A stretch of DNA of 64,000 bases from Pseudomonas cichorii (GCF_018343775.1 NZ_CP074349.1:4950001-5014000), one strand, 5' to 3'; positions 32,490-42,861 are shown, counted from the first letter of the stretch. A program made the numbers and translations. The notes: generated by a model not told the origin, from the letters alone.

Positions 32490-33835
32490 TACTTGCCTTC
32501 CTCTGTGCTGCCCGCACTCCAGTGGGTATCCGTGATCCGGTACTCGGCACTGCGAGCGTGGCCGGTCAACGATTCGCCACGAGCCAGAACCGAAGCGGTC
32601 TTGCCCAGTTCGGAGGCACCTTGCGGCGAGCAGTAGATGATCGATGAGCGCTTCTGGAAGTCATAGACGCCCAGCGGCGAAGAGAAACGTGCAGTGCCGG
32701 AAGTCGGCAGCACATGGTTCGGACCGGCGCAGTAGTCACCCAATGCCTCGGACGTGTGACGCCCCATGAAAATCGCACCGGCGTGGCGAATCTGCGGCAA
32801 CCAGGCTTCAGGGTCGGCGACCGACAGCTCAAGGTGCTCCGGCGCGATGCGGTTGGCGACATCGATGGCTTGCTGCATATCGGCTACTTTGATCAGGGCA
32901 CCACGGCCATTGATCGAGGTTTCGACGATGGCCGCACGCTCCATGGTCGGCAGCAGCTTCGTAATACTGGCGGCCACCTTGTCGAGAAACTCTGCATCGG
33001 GGCTGACCAGAATCGCCTGGGCATCTTCGTCATGCTCGGCCTGGGAGAACAGGTCCATGGCAATCCAGTCCGGATCGGTCTGGCCATCGCACACTACGAG
33101 AATTTCCGAAGGCCCGGCGATCATGTCGATGCCGACCTGACCGAACACATGACGCTTGGCAGTGGCGACATAAATGTTGCCAGGGCCGACGACTTTATCC
33201 ACCTGAGGCACGCTTTCAGTGCCGTATGCCAGCGCGGCAACGGCCTGTGCGCCACCAATGGTGAAAACGCGATCGACACCCGCGATGCAGGCAGCAGCCA
33301 GCACCAGTTCGTTGATCTCGCCACGCGGCGTCGGCACGACCATGACCACTTCAGTCACACCGGCCACTTTCGCCGGAATGGCATTCATCAGGACCGACGA
33401 AGGATAAGAAGCCTTGCCACCCGGCACGTACAGACCGGCACGGTCCAGCGGCGTGACTTTCTGGCCAAGCACCGTGCCGTCGGCTTCGGTGTAGCTCCAG
33501 GAGTCCTGCTTCTGTTTTTCGTGGTAGCTGCGCACGCGGGCAGCAGCCGTTTCCAGCGCCTGACGCTGTGCAGGTGAAATGCGTGTCAGCGCCAGTTCCA
33601 GGCGCTCGCGAGGCAGGATCAGGTCAGCCATCGACGCCACTTGCAGGCCATCGAAACGCTGGGTGAACTCGACCAGGGCCGCGTCACCACGCTCACGCAC
33701 CGCCTTGATGATGTCGAGCACACGCTGGTTGACCGAATCGTCAGACACACTTTCCCAGCTCAGCAGATGATCCAGATGTCGTGCGAAATCCGGGTCGGCA
33801 GCATCGAGTCGGCGTATTGCAGTGGGAGTGGTCAT
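32489..33835 (-). CDS. hisD: HisD, histidinol dehydrogenase
   Basis: Zn-dependent NAD enzyme that carries out the last two oxidations to histidine. 448 residues (about 430 is usual). [50 protein letters not shown], the catalytic EHLE (IAPEHLEL) and [14 protein letters not shown] are all present. N-terminal extension [21 protein letters not shown] is common in pseudomonads. A structured 123-bp gap precedes it after hisG. Confidence 0.96.
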   Translation of the reverse strand: MTTPTAIRRLDAADPDFARHLDHLLSWESVSDDSVNQRVLDIIKAVRERGDAALVEFTQRFDGLQVASMADLILPRERLELALTRISPAQRQALETAAARVRSYHEKQKQDSWSYTEADGTVLGQKVTPLDRAGLYVPGGKASYPSSVLMNAIPAKVAGVTEVVMVVPTPRGEINELVLAAACIAGVDRVFTIGGAQAVAALAYGTESVPQVDKVVGPGNIYVATAKRHVFGQVGIDMIAGPSEILVVCDGQTDPDWIAMDLFSQAEHDEDAQAILVSPDAEFLDKVAASITKLLPTMERAAIVETSINGRGALIKVADMQQAIDVANRIAPEHLELSVADPEAWLPQIRHAGAIFMGRHTSEALGDYCAGPNHVLPTSGTARFSSPLGVYDFQKRSSIIYCSPQGASELGKTASVLARGESLTGHARSAEYRITDTHWSAGSTEEGK

Positions 33836-33861
33836 AGCGATATCTCAATAAGTGGCGGATG

Positions 33862-33930
33862 CTCAGGTGCCATAAGCTACCAAGCTATCCGCGCAGGCAC
33901 CTGAGAAATTTGGCTATGACACGGATAGCT
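33862..33930 (-). ncRNA. Candidate structured RNA (interlocked inverted repeats) in the hisG-hisD gap
   Basis: Read in the transcribed (minus) direction: a = AGCTATCCG (33930-33922), 16 nt, b = CTCAGGTGCC (33905-33896), 4 nt, a' = CGGATAGCT (33891-33883), 11 nt, b' = GGCACCTGAG (33871-33862), then 26 nt to the hisD ATG. Both arm pairs are perfect (9 and 10 bp) and are interleaved, so the RNA could form an H-type pseudoknot or two mutually exclusive hairpins. No U tract follows, so it is not a simple terminator. Function is unknown; control of hisD translation or mRNA stability is possible. Confidence 0.5.
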
Positions 33931-33958
33931 GGACGCGACTCGAAGGCCGCGCAATCGA

Positions 33959-34594
33959 TCAGCCGCGGTGTCGCGACTCTACTGCCTTGCGCAGAGTGTC
34001 GATGAGCGCCTGGATGCGCGCATGCTGCATTTTCATGGAAGCCTTGTTCACCACCAGACGCGAACTGATGGTAGCGATCAGTTCCTGAGGCTCAAGACCG
34101 TTGGCACGCAAGGTGTTGCCGGTGTCGACCACGTCGATGATCTTGTCGGCCAGACCAATCAGCGGTGCCAGCTCCATCGAGCCATACAGCTTGATGATAT
34201 CGACCTGACGACCCTGCTCGGCGTAATAACGCTTGGCAACATTCACGAACTTGGTCGCCACACGCAGGCGGCCTTTGGGCTCGGCAGCACCAATGGCTCC
34301 AGCGGTCATGAGCTTGCACTGGGCAATCTGCAGATCCAGCGGCTCATACAGCCCCTGGCCGCTGTACTCCATCAACACATCCTTGCCCGCAACACCCAGG
34401 TCGGCAGCGCCATGCTCGACATAGGTCGGCACATCGGTAGCGCGCACGATCAACAGGCGTACGTCGTCTTGAGTCGTGGGGATGATCAGCTTGCGGCTCT
34501 TGTCCGGATTCTCGGTCGGCACAATGCCCGCTTCGGCAAGAAGCGGCAGTGTATCGTCGAGGATACGGCCCTTGGACAGTGCGATGGTCAACAT
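33959..34594 (-). CDS. hisG: HisG, ATP phosphoribosyltransferase (short form)
   Basis: First step of histidine synthesis: ATP plus PRPP gives phosphoribosyl-ATP. 211 residues, the short HisG_S form, which lacks the C-terminal histidine-sensing domain and needs HisZ, encoded elsewhere in Pseudomonas. Motifs: [29 protein letters not shown], the PRPP loop [14 protein letters not shown] (here [13 protein letters not shown]). Reached by transcripts from murA through a 149-bp gap with strong hairpins. Confidence 0.96.
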   Translation of the reverse strand: MLTIALSKGRILDDTLPLLAEAGIVPTENPDKSRKLIIPTTQDDVRLLIVRATDVPTYVEHGAADLGVAGKDVLMEYSGQGLYEPLDLQIAQCKLMTAGAIGAAEPKGRLRVATKFVNVAKRYYAEQGRQVDIIKLYGSMELAPLIGLADKIIDVVDTGNTLRANGLEPQELIATISSRLVVNKASMKMQHARIQALIDTLRKAVESRHRG

Positions 34595-34652
34595 GGAAAA
34601 CGTAAGTCCTTATCAGGAAACTTTTGCTCCGGGCAGACGGCCCGAAACAACA

Positions 34653-34733
34653 CTTGAGCCCGACATGACGGGCTCAAGGTGAAACGAATCAGAAAATCAC
34701 ACTGCAGATTCCACTGCCCGAAAGGCAGTGGAA
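34653..34733 (-). promoter_or_regulatory. Two tandem hairpins between murA and hisG (possible attenuator)
   Basis: In transcript order: TTCCACTGCC-TTTCG-GGCAGTGGAA (34733-34709, 10-bp stem) then CTTGAGCCCG-TCATGT-CGGGCTCAAG (34678-34653, 10-bp stem), the latter followed by TGTTGTTT. The second resembles a weak intrinsic terminator. It would separate murA from the his genes or adjust readthrough. No leader peptide rich in His codons is seen. Confidence 0.5.
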
Positions 34734-34743
34734 CCCCATGCTG

Positions 34744-36271
<1,528 letters not shown>

Positions 36272-36316
36272 GCTTAACCTCGATCGGCGCCCTACGCGCG
36301 CGGGTCGGCCATCATA

Positions 36317-36371
36317 CAAAAAAGCCCATGCTATGCGAACCCCAACGAAGGGGTGCCAGACAAAGGGCTTT
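36317..36371 (-). terminator. Terminator after mlaB with a branched stem
   Basis: Minus strand: AAAGCCC ... GGGCTTTTTTG, the outer 7-bp stem closing an inner stem ACCCC-TTCGT-TGGGGT, followed by six T. It ends the mlaFEDCB message, or reduces readthrough into ibaG-murA-his. TATGAT at 36316-36311 could be a -10 box for ibaG just downstream. Confidence 0.7.
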
Positions 36372-36385
36372 CCCGATAACCGCTA

Positions 36386-36691
36386 TTAATGAATATCCAA
36401 AAGCTCGCTCAAGCCGGATACACGGGCAATTTCCCGCATATCCTCGGGCAATGACTGCACGCTGACCGACTTCCCCGCATCACTGGCGTCACGCATGAAC
36501 GCCAGCAACAGGGCCAGCCCTACGCTGCTGGACTTCACCACGCCGGAGCAGTCCAGAATCAGGTTCGGTGCATCGCTGGACTTGATGAGGGCCGCGCCCT
36601 GCTTGCGCAGTTGCGGCCCGCTACGGTAATCCAGCACGCCCGTCAGCTGCAATTGCCCCGGCGAACCAAAGCGTACGGCAGACTCACTCAT
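36386..36691 (-). CDS. mlaB: MlaB, STAS-domain subunit of the Mla transporter
   Basis: 101 residues, a single STAS domain that binds the ATPase MlaF and supports assembly of MlaFEDB. The STAS loop LILDCSGVVKSSSVGLALLLAF holds the serine/threonine region. Overlaps mlaC by 4 bp (ATGA). Last gene of mlaFEDCB. Confidence 0.93.
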   Translation of the reverse strand: MSESAVRFGSPGQLQLTGVLDYRSGPQLRKQGAALIKSSDAPNLILDCSGVVKSSSVGLALLLAFMRDASDAGKSVSVQSLPEDMREIARVSGLSELLDIH

Positions 36692-37341
36692 TGCGCAGAC
36701 TTCTGCGCAGCTTCGGTCGTCACTTCCTTGGCCTTGGCGACTTCACCCGCCCAGCCATCGATGGTCTTGTCCAGGTCGTTGCCATTACGCTGCATGGCAT
36801 CGGCGAACTGGTCACGGAACAGCTTGCCGATGTTGATGCCATTGATGATCACGTTACGTACTTTCCACTCACCGTTGATTTTCTCAAGGGTGTAGGAAAC
36901 CGGATAAACCGCGCCGTTGTTGCCTTTGACCTGCATATCGACGCTGGTGCGATCAGCACCCTCATCCTTGGCAGGAGAAACGATGATGCCCTGGTTGTTG
37001 TATTCCAGCAGCGCATTGCCATAGAACTGCATCAGGCTGCGCTTGAAGTTTTCCTGGAAACGCTGCATCTGCTCAGGTGTAGCCTTGCGCGAGTACTTGA
37101 CGGTCATGATGCTTCTGGAAATGCCGTCAGCATCCACTACCGGGCCAACGATACGGTTCAAGGCATCGTAGAACGCGCTCGGATTGGATTTGTACTGCTC
37201 TTTGTTGCTGGCCAGATCGCTCAGCAACTCCTTGGTGGTGCGATCTACCAGGTCATGAGCGGACGGAGTTGCCGCCGCATTTGCCATCATCGGCAGCACG
37301 GCCAGCAACACCAGCAGACCACGGCGCAGGATAGAGATCAT
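36688..37341 (-). CDS. mlaC: MlaC, periplasmic phospholipid shuttle
   Basis: Soluble periplasmic carrier that moves phospholipids between the outer-membrane MlaA complex and the inner-membrane MlaFEDB. 217 residues; signal peptide (MISILRRGLLVLLAVLPMMANAAA), then the MlaC/Ttg2D fold with FYDALNRIVGPVVDADGISRSIM and VSYTLEKINGEWKVRNVIINGINIG. In P. aeruginosa the homologue binds diacyl lipids. 10 bp after mlaD. Confidence 0.95.
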   Translation of the reverse strand: MISILRRGLLVLLAVLPMMANAAATPSAHDLVDRTTKELLSDLASNKEQYKSNPSAFYDALNRIVGPVVDADGISRSIMTVKYSRKATPEQMQRFQENFKRSLMQFYGNALLEYNNQGIIVSPAKDEGADRTSVDMQVKGNNGAVYPVSYTLEKINGEWKVRNVIINGINIGKLFRDQFADAMQRNGNDLDKTIDGWAGEVAKAKEVTTEAAQKSAQ

Positions 37342-37351
37342 TTAAAGCTCC

Positions 37352-37819
37352 TCATTTGGCTTCTTTACTCACGGTATTGAGCAGGAATTTCCCGATCAGG
37401 TCTTCCAGCACAAGCGATGACTGCGTGTCATGGATCGTGCTGCCGTCCTTGAGCAGGGACTGGTCACCGCCCACGCTGATACCAATGTATTTTTCACCGA
37501 GCAAGCCGGAAGTCAGGATCGAAGCGGTGGAGTCAGAAGGCAGGTTATCCACCTTTTTCTGGATCTCCAGCGTTACACGACCGGTAAAGGTGTCACGATC
37601 CAGATCGATTGCCGTTACCCGGCCGATCGGCACACCCGCCATGCTCACCTTGGCTCTGACAGTCAAACCGGCGATATTGTCGAAGTATGCGTAAAGTTTA
37701 TAACTGTCATTGGTCGCACTGGCGCTCAAGCCGCTGACACGCAGGGCGAGCAATAGCAAAGCCAGTATCCCGGCCAGCAGGAACAGGCCGACACCGGTTT
37801 CGATTGCACGGTTTTGCAT
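37352..37819 (-). CDS. mlaD: MlaD, MCE-domain subunit of the Mla transporter
   Basis: 155 residues: one membrane helix (about 8-28) and a periplasmic MCE domain (about 38-118, YKLYAYFDNIAGLTVRAKVSMAGVPIGRV...LLGEKYIGI). Forms the hexameric ring on top of MlaE. Length is typical of the short Pseudomonas protein. Coupled to mlaE by a one-base overlap. Confidence 0.95.
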   Translation of the reverse strand: MQNRAIETGVGLFLLAGILALLLLALRVSGLSASATNDSYKLYAYFDNIAGLTVRAKVSMAGVPIGRVTAIDLDRDTFTGRVTLEIQKKVDNLPSDSTASILTSGLLGEKYIGISVGGDQSLLKDGSTIHDTQSSLVLEDLIGKFLLNTVSKEAK

Positions 37820-38616
37820 CAGAAATCTCCAAACATCAAGGCGGTCAGAATAAAGTCGAGGCCCAACACTGCCAGTGAGGCATATACAACCGTTTTGGTC
37901 GTGGCGCGGCTGATCCCTTCGGAAGTAGGTTCACAGTCATAGCCCTGGAAAACAGCGATCCAGGTCACCACGAAGGCAAAGACGACACTTTTGATAACAC
38001 CATTGAGCACATCACTGGTGAAGGAAACGCTACTCTGCATGTTCGACCAGAAGGAGCCTTCATAGACACCCAGCCAGTCGATTGCGACCCACGAGCCGCC
38101 CCAGATTCCGACCACACTGAAAATGATCGCCAGCAGCGGCAGGGAAATGAACCCGGCCCACAGGCGTGGTGCAATGATGTACTTGAGAGGGTCGACACCG
38201 ATCATTTCAAGGCTGGACAACTGCTCGGTGGACTTCATGTTGCCGATTTCCGCCGTCAGTGCGGAACCGGCACGCCCGGCAAACAGCAGCGCTGTCACCA
38301 CGGGGCCCAACTCGCGCAGCAGGGTCAATGCGACCATCTGGCCCACGGCCTGCTCCGAACCGTATCTGGCCAGGATACTGAAACCCTGAAGGGCCAGTAC
38401 CATGCCGATGAAAATGCCCGACACGACGATGATGACCAGAGACATCACGCCCACCGAGTACAACTGCTTGATCAACAGCGAAAAACCGCCGCCGATCCCG
38501 CCACGCCCCAGCAAGGCATGGCCCAGAAAGATGCCGGATCGCCCCAGCACTGCAACGGTATCAATGGCCGAACGCCCGAACAGGCGAATACGGTCCAGCA
38601 ATGACTTATTGCGCAT
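37819..38616 (-). CDS. mlaE: MlaE, permease of the Mla transporter
   Basis: 265-residue inner-membrane permease with about five to six helices. Family motif [50 protein letters not shown] (about 115-165) includes the EI/EQL coupling region contacting MlaF. One-base overlaps with mlaF and mlaD point to tight co-translation. Confidence 0.96.
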   Translation of the reverse strand: MRNKSLLDRIRLFGRSAIDTVAVLGRSGIFLGHALLGRGGIGGGFSLLIKQLYSVGVMSLVIIVVSGIFIGMVLALQGFSILARYGSEQAVGQMVALTLLRELGPVVTALLFAGRAGSALTAEIGNMKSTEQLSSLEMIGVDPLKYIIAPRLWAGFISLPLLAIIFSVVGIWGGSWVAIDWLGVYEGSFWSNMQSSVSFTSDVLNGVIKSVVFAFVVTWIAVFQGYDCEPTSEGISRATTKTVVYASLAVLGLDFILTALMFGDF

Positions 38617-39425
38617 CAGCGCTTCCCCAAAAGATCTTCACGAAAATCCGGTGCCGGATAGTGAAACGGAACGGGGCCATCCGGCTCGCCGGTCATGAAC
38701 TGACGAATGCGCGGATTATCCGAGGACATCAGTTCCTGCGGCGTACCCTGCCCCAACACCTGTCCGTCTCCGACGACGTAAAGGTAGTCCGCGATACTTG
38801 CTGTCTCGGAAAGATCATGAGACACCACGATACTGGTGATCCCTAGCGCATCGTTGAGCAAGCGGATCAGACGCACCAGAACCCCCATGGCTATCGGGTC
38901 CTGCCCGACAAAGGGTTCGTCGTACATGAGAATCTGCGGATCGAGAGCGATAGCACGGGCAAGCGCCACACGACGCTTCATGCCACCGGACAACTCGTCG
39001 GGCATCAGCTCGAGCGCGCCGCGCAAGCCCACTGCCTGCAACTTGAGCAGGACAATGTCGCGGATCATCTCTTCCGGCAACTGGGTGTGAACGCGCAAGG
39101 GAAAGGCGACGTTCTCGAAAACATCGAGATCGGTGAACAAGGCGCCGCTCTGGAACAGGACCCCCATGTTCTTGCGCGCATCGAACAGGTCGCTGCGTGA
39201 CAGCTCGGGCAGGTTCTGGCCATTGACCCAGACCTCGCCCGAACTTGGCCGCAATTGCGCTCCCATGAGCCGAAGCAAGGTCGTCTTGCCACAGCCGGAC
39301 GGCCCCATGATCCCGGTGACCTTCCCCTTGGGAATACGAATATCGACATCAGTGAATATGCTGCGCGTGCCGCGTTTGAAGGACACTCCTTTCAAATCGA
39401 CCGCGTAGGCGTCATCGGCGCTCAT
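38616..39425 (-). CDS. mlaF: MlaF, ATPase of the Mla phospholipid transporter
   Basis: 269-residue ABC ATPase. Walker [10 protein letters not shown] (41-49), signature [14 protein letters not shown], Walker B ILMYDEPF and the switch His (VSHDLSE). With MlaEDB and MlaC it maintains outer-membrane lipid asymmetry. Known in other pseudomonads as Ttg2A. First gene of the leftward operon; the promoter lies in the 317-bp gap shared with kdsD. Confidence 0.96.
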   Translation of the reverse strand: MSADDAYAVDLKGVSFKRGTRSIFTDVDIRIPKGKVTGIMGPSGCGKTTLLRLMGAQLRPSSGEVWVNGQNLPELSRSDLFDARKNMGVLFQSGALFTDLDVFENVAFPLRVHTQLPEEMIRDIVLLKLQAVGLRGALELMPDELSGGMKRRVALARAIALDPQILMYDEPFVGQDPIAMGVLVRLIRLLNDALGITSIVVSHDLSETASIADYLYVVGDGQVLGQGTPQELMSSDNPRIRQFMTGEPDGPVPFHYPAPDFREDLLGKR

Positions 39426-39742
39426 CTAAACTCCTTGCGATACAGCTTCTCCCTTCTCCTGCCTGGCTCTCGCGAGACACAGACAGCACGGGCCAGCCGA
39501 ACAAGCCGCGCACTATATCACCGCAGCAGCACGCCACCCAAGAAGAGAACCTGTTTGTTAGATACCCCACAGCACCTTGCAGACACCCTGTGCATGCTGA
39601 AATAAACCTGAGAACAGCCCTTGCAATAACCCCGAAAGGCTGAACAAGCCACTCCAGATACAACTCCATGACGATCAGACGTGAGGGAATCGTACATTAC
39701 CGCTATAATCGCCGCCTTTCAGCAAGCCGACTAATTCAAGAT
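39426..39742. promoter_or_regulatory. Divergent mlaF / kdsD promoter region
   Basis: 317-bp gap. For mlaF, TATAGT on the minus strand at 39517-39512, about 87 bp before the ATG. For kdsD, TATAAT on the plus strand at 39704-39709, 33 bp before the ATG. Neither has a strong -35 hexamer at 17 bp. No coding frame with convincing composition and no repeat was seen in the rest. Confidence 0.45.
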
Positions 39743-40717
39743 ATGACCCGATCCAGCGACCTGACTCAATCCGCGCAACGAACCATCCGCCTCGAAATGG
39801 AAGCCATACAAGGCTTGCTCGGCCATCTCGATGCCGATTTCGTGCGCGCGTGCGAAATGATTCTGGCCAGCAAGGGACGCGTCGTAGTGGTCGGCATGGG
39901 CAAGTCCGGACACATCGGCAGAAAGATCGCCGCGACCCTGGCCAGCACCGGCACGACCTCTTATTTCGTGCATCCCGCCGAAGCCAGCCATGGCGACATG
40001 GGCATGATTACCCGCGACGACATCATTCTGGCCCTGTCCAACTCCGGCACGACCAATGAAATCGTTACCCTGCTGCCACTGATCAAGCGTCTGGGCATCA
40101 AGATGATCAGCCTGACGGGCAACCCGGCCTCAGTCATGGCCAAGGCGGCCGACGTCAACCTCAACGTCCAGGTGGAACACGAAGCCTGCCCGCTGAACCT
40201 GGCACCCACGTCTTCGACTACCGCCGCCCTGGTCATGGGCGACGCCCTGGCTGTTGCCTTGCTCGAGGCGCGCGGCTTTACCGCAGAAGATTTCGCGTTC
40301 TCGCACCCCGGCGGCGCACTGGGCCGACGCCTGCTGCTCAAAGTCGAGAACATCATGCACACTGGCGACGCCCTGCCCAAGGTTCAGCGCGGCACCCCGC
40401 TACGCGATGCACTGCTGGAAATGACCCGCAAGGGCCTGGGCATGACCGCAATCGTCGACGCCGACGGCAAGCTGGCCGGGATCTTCACCGATGGCGACCT
40501 GCGCCGCACCCTGGATCGCCCGATCGACATTCGCGAAACCACTATAGATGAAGTCATGACCCTTCATGGCAAGACGGCCCGCGCAGAGATGCTCGCCGCC
40601 GAAGCCCTGAAAATCATGGAAGATCACAAGATCGGCGCGCTGATCGTCGTCGACGCCGATGACCGCCCGACCGGCGCCTTCAACCTGCAGGACCTGCTGC
40701 GAGCGGGTGTCATGTAA
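39743..40717 (+). CDS. kdsD: KdsD, arabinose-5-phosphate isomerase
   Basis: Converts ribulose-5-phosphate to arabinose-5-phosphate, the Kdo precursor. 324 residues: a SIS domain (about 40-180; VVGMGKSGHIGRKIAATLASTGT, LALSNSGTTNEI, HEACPLNLAPTSSTT) and two CBS repeats (about 205-322). The frame extends upstream of ATG 39743, but MTRSSDLTQSAQRTIRLE matches the family and the TATAAT box is only 33 bp away. Its stop overlaps the ATG of the kdsC relic (TAATG), which preserves the ancestral coupling. Confidence 0.95.
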   Translation: MTRSSDLTQSAQRTIRLEMEAIQGLLGHLDADFVRACEMILASKGRVVVVGMGKSGHIGRKIAATLASTGTTSYFVHPAEASHGDMGMITRDDIILALSNSGTTNEIVTLLPLIKRLGIKMISLTGNPASVMAKAADVNLNVQVEHEACPLNLAPTSSTTAALVMGDALAVALLEARGFTAEDFAFSHPGGALGRRLLLKVENIMHTGDALPKVQRGTPLRDALLEMTRKGLGMTAIVDADGKLAGIFTDGDLRRTLDRPIDIRETTIDEVMTLHGKTARAEMLAAEALKIMEDHKIGALIVVDADDRPTGAFNLQDLLRAGVM

Positions 40718-40857
40718 TGGCGACTCTTCTGCTCTTTATGAATCAGGAACAAATCACCTGCCGGGGCAACGATCTGCCAGACTTGTCGCCTGCGCGCCAG
40801 GCAACATTGAAGCAGCCCGCCATGCGCCCTTATGGAAGCCTTTTCTATGTTCAGTAA
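40717..40857 (+). pseudogene. kdsC: Relic of kdsC (Kdo-8-phosphate phosphatase), mostly deleted
   Basis: In other pseudomonads kdsC (about 170-180 codons) sits between kdsD and lptC. Here only about 130 bp remain. An open frame of 46 codons keeps the expected ATG overlapping the kdsD stop; codons 11-23 read EQITCRGNDLPDL, which lines up with the KdsC HAD motif region EQVAYLGDDLPDL known from the family, with D to N at one aspartate. In another frame (40800-40829) GNIEAARHAP resembles the KdsC C-terminus. The N-terminal catalytic DVDGVLTDG motif and the middle are gone. The pattern fits at least two internal deletions and a frameshift. It cannot encode an active phosphatase. Confidence 0.75.
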
Positions 40858-41419
40858 GAAAATACGCACGATTCTGACTTTCGGGGTGCTGGCACTGCTG
40901 CTTGCTGCAGTCGGCTACTGGAACATCAGCCCGGAAAGCTTCATGGATCAGCCTGTCGCCGCCACCGACGACACCGCCATCGACTATTACGCCATCAATG
41001 CCCATAGCGTGCAGTACCTGCCCGACGGCAAGATGCAATACGACATGACTGCCGACAAGGTCGAACACGTCAAGGCAACGGACATCACCCTGCTGACCAA
41101 ACCCGACCTGCACATGTACCGCGGCACCCTGTTCCCGTGGCACGTACAGAGCGAGCGTGGCGAAGTTTCGCCGGGCGGCACCGAAGTTGAACTGATCGAC
41201 TCCGTACGTGTTGCACGTACCGATGAAAAGCAGCGTACGACTATCATTACCAGCAGTCGTATGACCGTATTCCCACAGAAGCAATATGCGCAGACCGAGC
41301 AAGTGGTTAGAATCGACGCCGCTGGCGGTGTAACGACAGCCAAGGGAATGAAAGCGTATTTGAACGACGGCAGGATGGACCTGCTGTCCAACGTAAGAGG
41401 ACAGTATGAGTCTCGTTAA
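40847..41419 (+). CDS. lptC: LptC, inner-membrane LPS export protein
   Basis: Bitopic component of the Lpt bridge that takes LPS from LptB2FG and passes it to LptA. 190 residues: membrane anchor (about 7-24) followed by the conserved GYWNISPESF and a beta-jellyroll (YLPDGKMQYDMTADKVEH...). ATG 40847 (MFSKKIRT) is chosen; an in-frame ATG five codons earlier lies in the kdsC relic. Overlaps lptA by 14 bp. In this genome its upstream neighbour is the kdsC relic. Confidence 0.93.
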   Translation: MFSKKIRTILTFGVLALLLAAVGYWNISPESFMDQPVAATDDTAIDYYAINAHSVQYLPDGKMQYDMTADKVEHVKATDITLLTKPDLHMYRGTLFPWHVQSERGEVSPGGTEVELIDSVRVARTDEKQRTTIITSSRMTVFPQKQYAQTEQVVRIDAAGGVTTAKGMKAYLNDGRMDLLSNVRGQYESR

Positions 41420-41951
41420 AACTCTTCCTTTTTTGCTCGGCCTGGGCGCAGCACTGGGAAGCGCGAGCGCCTGGTCCCTGCCAACCGACCGCGATCAGCC
41501 GATTCACATCCAGTCTGACGATGCGCAGCTCGATGACAAGAAAGGCGTTGCCACCTACAAGGGCAACGTGATCATCACTCAGGGTTCGATGAAGATCACC
41601 GGTAATACCGTGACCATCACTCGTAACGCACAGGGCGAAGTCGACGTATTCACCTCCGTCGGCAACCTGGCCTATTACGAGCAGAAACCCTCGGTAGACA
41701 AGCCGATCGTGCAGGCCTATGGCGTCACCATCCAGTATTACGCGGCACAGGATCGCATCGTACTGATCGACAAGGCCAAGGTCATCAACGATGGCAACAC
41801 CTCCGAAGGCGAGAAGATCGTCTATGACACCGTGAAGCAGGTCGTCACCGCAGGCCGAGCCAATGGCGGCGCCAAAGTGACTGCACCGCGCCCACGGATC
41901 GACATGGTCATCCAGCCTAAAAAGAAAACCGAACAGCAGAAGGCCCAGTAA
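41406..41951 (+). CDS. lptA: LptA, periplasmic LPS bridge protein
   Basis: 181 residues: signal peptide (MSLVKTLPFLLGLGAALGSASA), then the OstA/LptA beta-jellyroll (QPIHIQSDDAQLDDKKGVATYKGNVIITQGSMKITG...) that stacks into the trans-periplasmic bridge. Basic, Gln-rich C-terminal tail (PKKKTEQQKAQ). Start overlaps lptC; stop is directly followed by the lptB ATG. Confidence 0.95.
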   Translation: MSLVKTLPFLLGLGAALGSASAWSLPTDRDQPIHIQSDDAQLDDKKGVATYKGNVIITQGSMKITGNTVTITRNAQGEVDVFTSVGNLAYYEQKPSVDKPIVQAYGVTIQYYAAQDRIVLIDKAKVINDGNTSEGEKIVYDTVKQVVTAGRANGGAKVTAPRPRIDMVIQPKKKTEQQKAQ

Positions 41952-42677
41952 ATGGCGACGCTTAAAGCCCAGCACCTGGCTAAAAGCTACAAGAGTCGTC
42001 AGGTCGTACGCGACGTAAGCCTGTCCATCGACAGCGGTCAGATCGTAGGCTTGCTCGGCCCCAACGGCGCCGGCAAGACGACCTGCTTCTACATGATCGT
42101 CGGTCTGGTACAGGCCGATCAGGGCCGCGTCCTGATTGATGACCTCGATGTCAGCCACCAGCCGATGCACGGCCGCGCCCGCGCAGGTATTGGCTATCTG
42201 CCTCAGGAAGCCTCGATCTTCCGCAAGCTGTCCGTAGCCGACAACATCATGGCCATCCTCGAAACCCGCAAGGAACTCGACTCAGCCGCTCGTCGCAAGG
42301 AGCTGGAAAGCCTGCTTCAGGAATTCCACATTACCCACATCCGCGACAACCTGGGCATGAGCCTTTCGGGTGGTGAGCGCCGCCGCGTGGAAATTGCCCG
42401 GGCACTGGCCACCGCACCCAAGTTCATCCTGCTCGACGAGCCTTTCGCAGGCGTAGACCCCATCTCGGTGGGCGATATCAAACAAATCATTCATCACCTC
42501 AAAGCCAAGGGCATCGGCGTGCTGATCACCGATCACAACGTGCGCGAAACCCTGGATATCTGCGAAACCGCCTACATCGTGAACGACGGGCAATTGATTG
42601 CCGAAGGCGACTCGGAAACCATTCTGGCCAACCAACTGGTGAAAGAGGTCTACCTCGGCCACGAGTTCCGCCTGTAG
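41952..42677 (+). CDS. lptB: LptB, LPS export ATPase
   Basis: 241-residue ABC ATPase powering LPS extraction with LptF and LptG. Walker [10 protein letters not shown] (36-44), Q-loop LPQEASIF, signature [15 protein letters not shown], Walker [14 protein letters not shown] and switch His (ITDHNVRET). The C-terminal [10 protein letters not shown] motif is typical. Starts on the base after the lptA stop. Confidence 0.97.
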   Translation: MATLKAQHLAKSYKSRQVVRDVSLSIDSGQIVGLLGPNGAGKTTCFYMIVGLVQADQGRVLIDDLDVSHQPMHGRARAGIGYLPQEASIFRKLSVADNIMAILETRKELDSAARRKELESLLQEFHITHIRDNLGMSLSGGERRRVEIARALATAPKFILLDEPFAGVDPISVGDIKQIIHHLKAKGIGVLITDHNVRETLDICETAYIVNDGQLIAEGDSETILANQLVKEVYLGHEFRL

Positions 42678-42709
42678 TCGATCCTGTGTGAGCTCTCTTG
42701 ATGCGAGCT

Positions 42710-42761
42710 TTGCCTAAGCATCCTGTTGACAATGCATTTTTTGTCATGATGCTCTAGGCAA
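42710..42761. promoter_or_regulatory. Nested inverted repeat between lptB and rpoN
   Basis: Outer arms TTGCCTAAGCATC (42710-42722) and GATGCTCTAGGCAA (42748-42761), complementary apart from one bulged base; inner arms TGACAA (42727-42732) and TTGTCA (42741-42746) with an 8-nt loop. TTGACA at 42726-42731 could be an rpoN -35 box inside the dyad. May be an operator, or a hairpin ending the lptB message. Two more GC-rich hairpins (GGCGC-TTCG-GCGCC at 42797-42810; GGCGCATGTGCGCC at 42822-42835) lie before the rpoN start. Confidence 0.45.
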
Positions 42762-42861
42762 ACACTTCAGATTCAGGCATATAACTTGCTTAAGCTGGCG
42801 CTTCGGCGCCCTGTAGTGGATGGCGCATGTGCGCCGGCGAATAAGGTGTTTAGCCCCTGCC

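Noticed and set aside
33959..34594. Truncated HisG
   Set aside because: At 211 residues it is the normal short HisG form that works with HisZ, not a damaged long form.
40659..40877. Small open frame across the kdsD end and lptC start
   Set aside because: Not a gene of its own; part of it reads the 3' end of the kdsC relic in a shifted frame.
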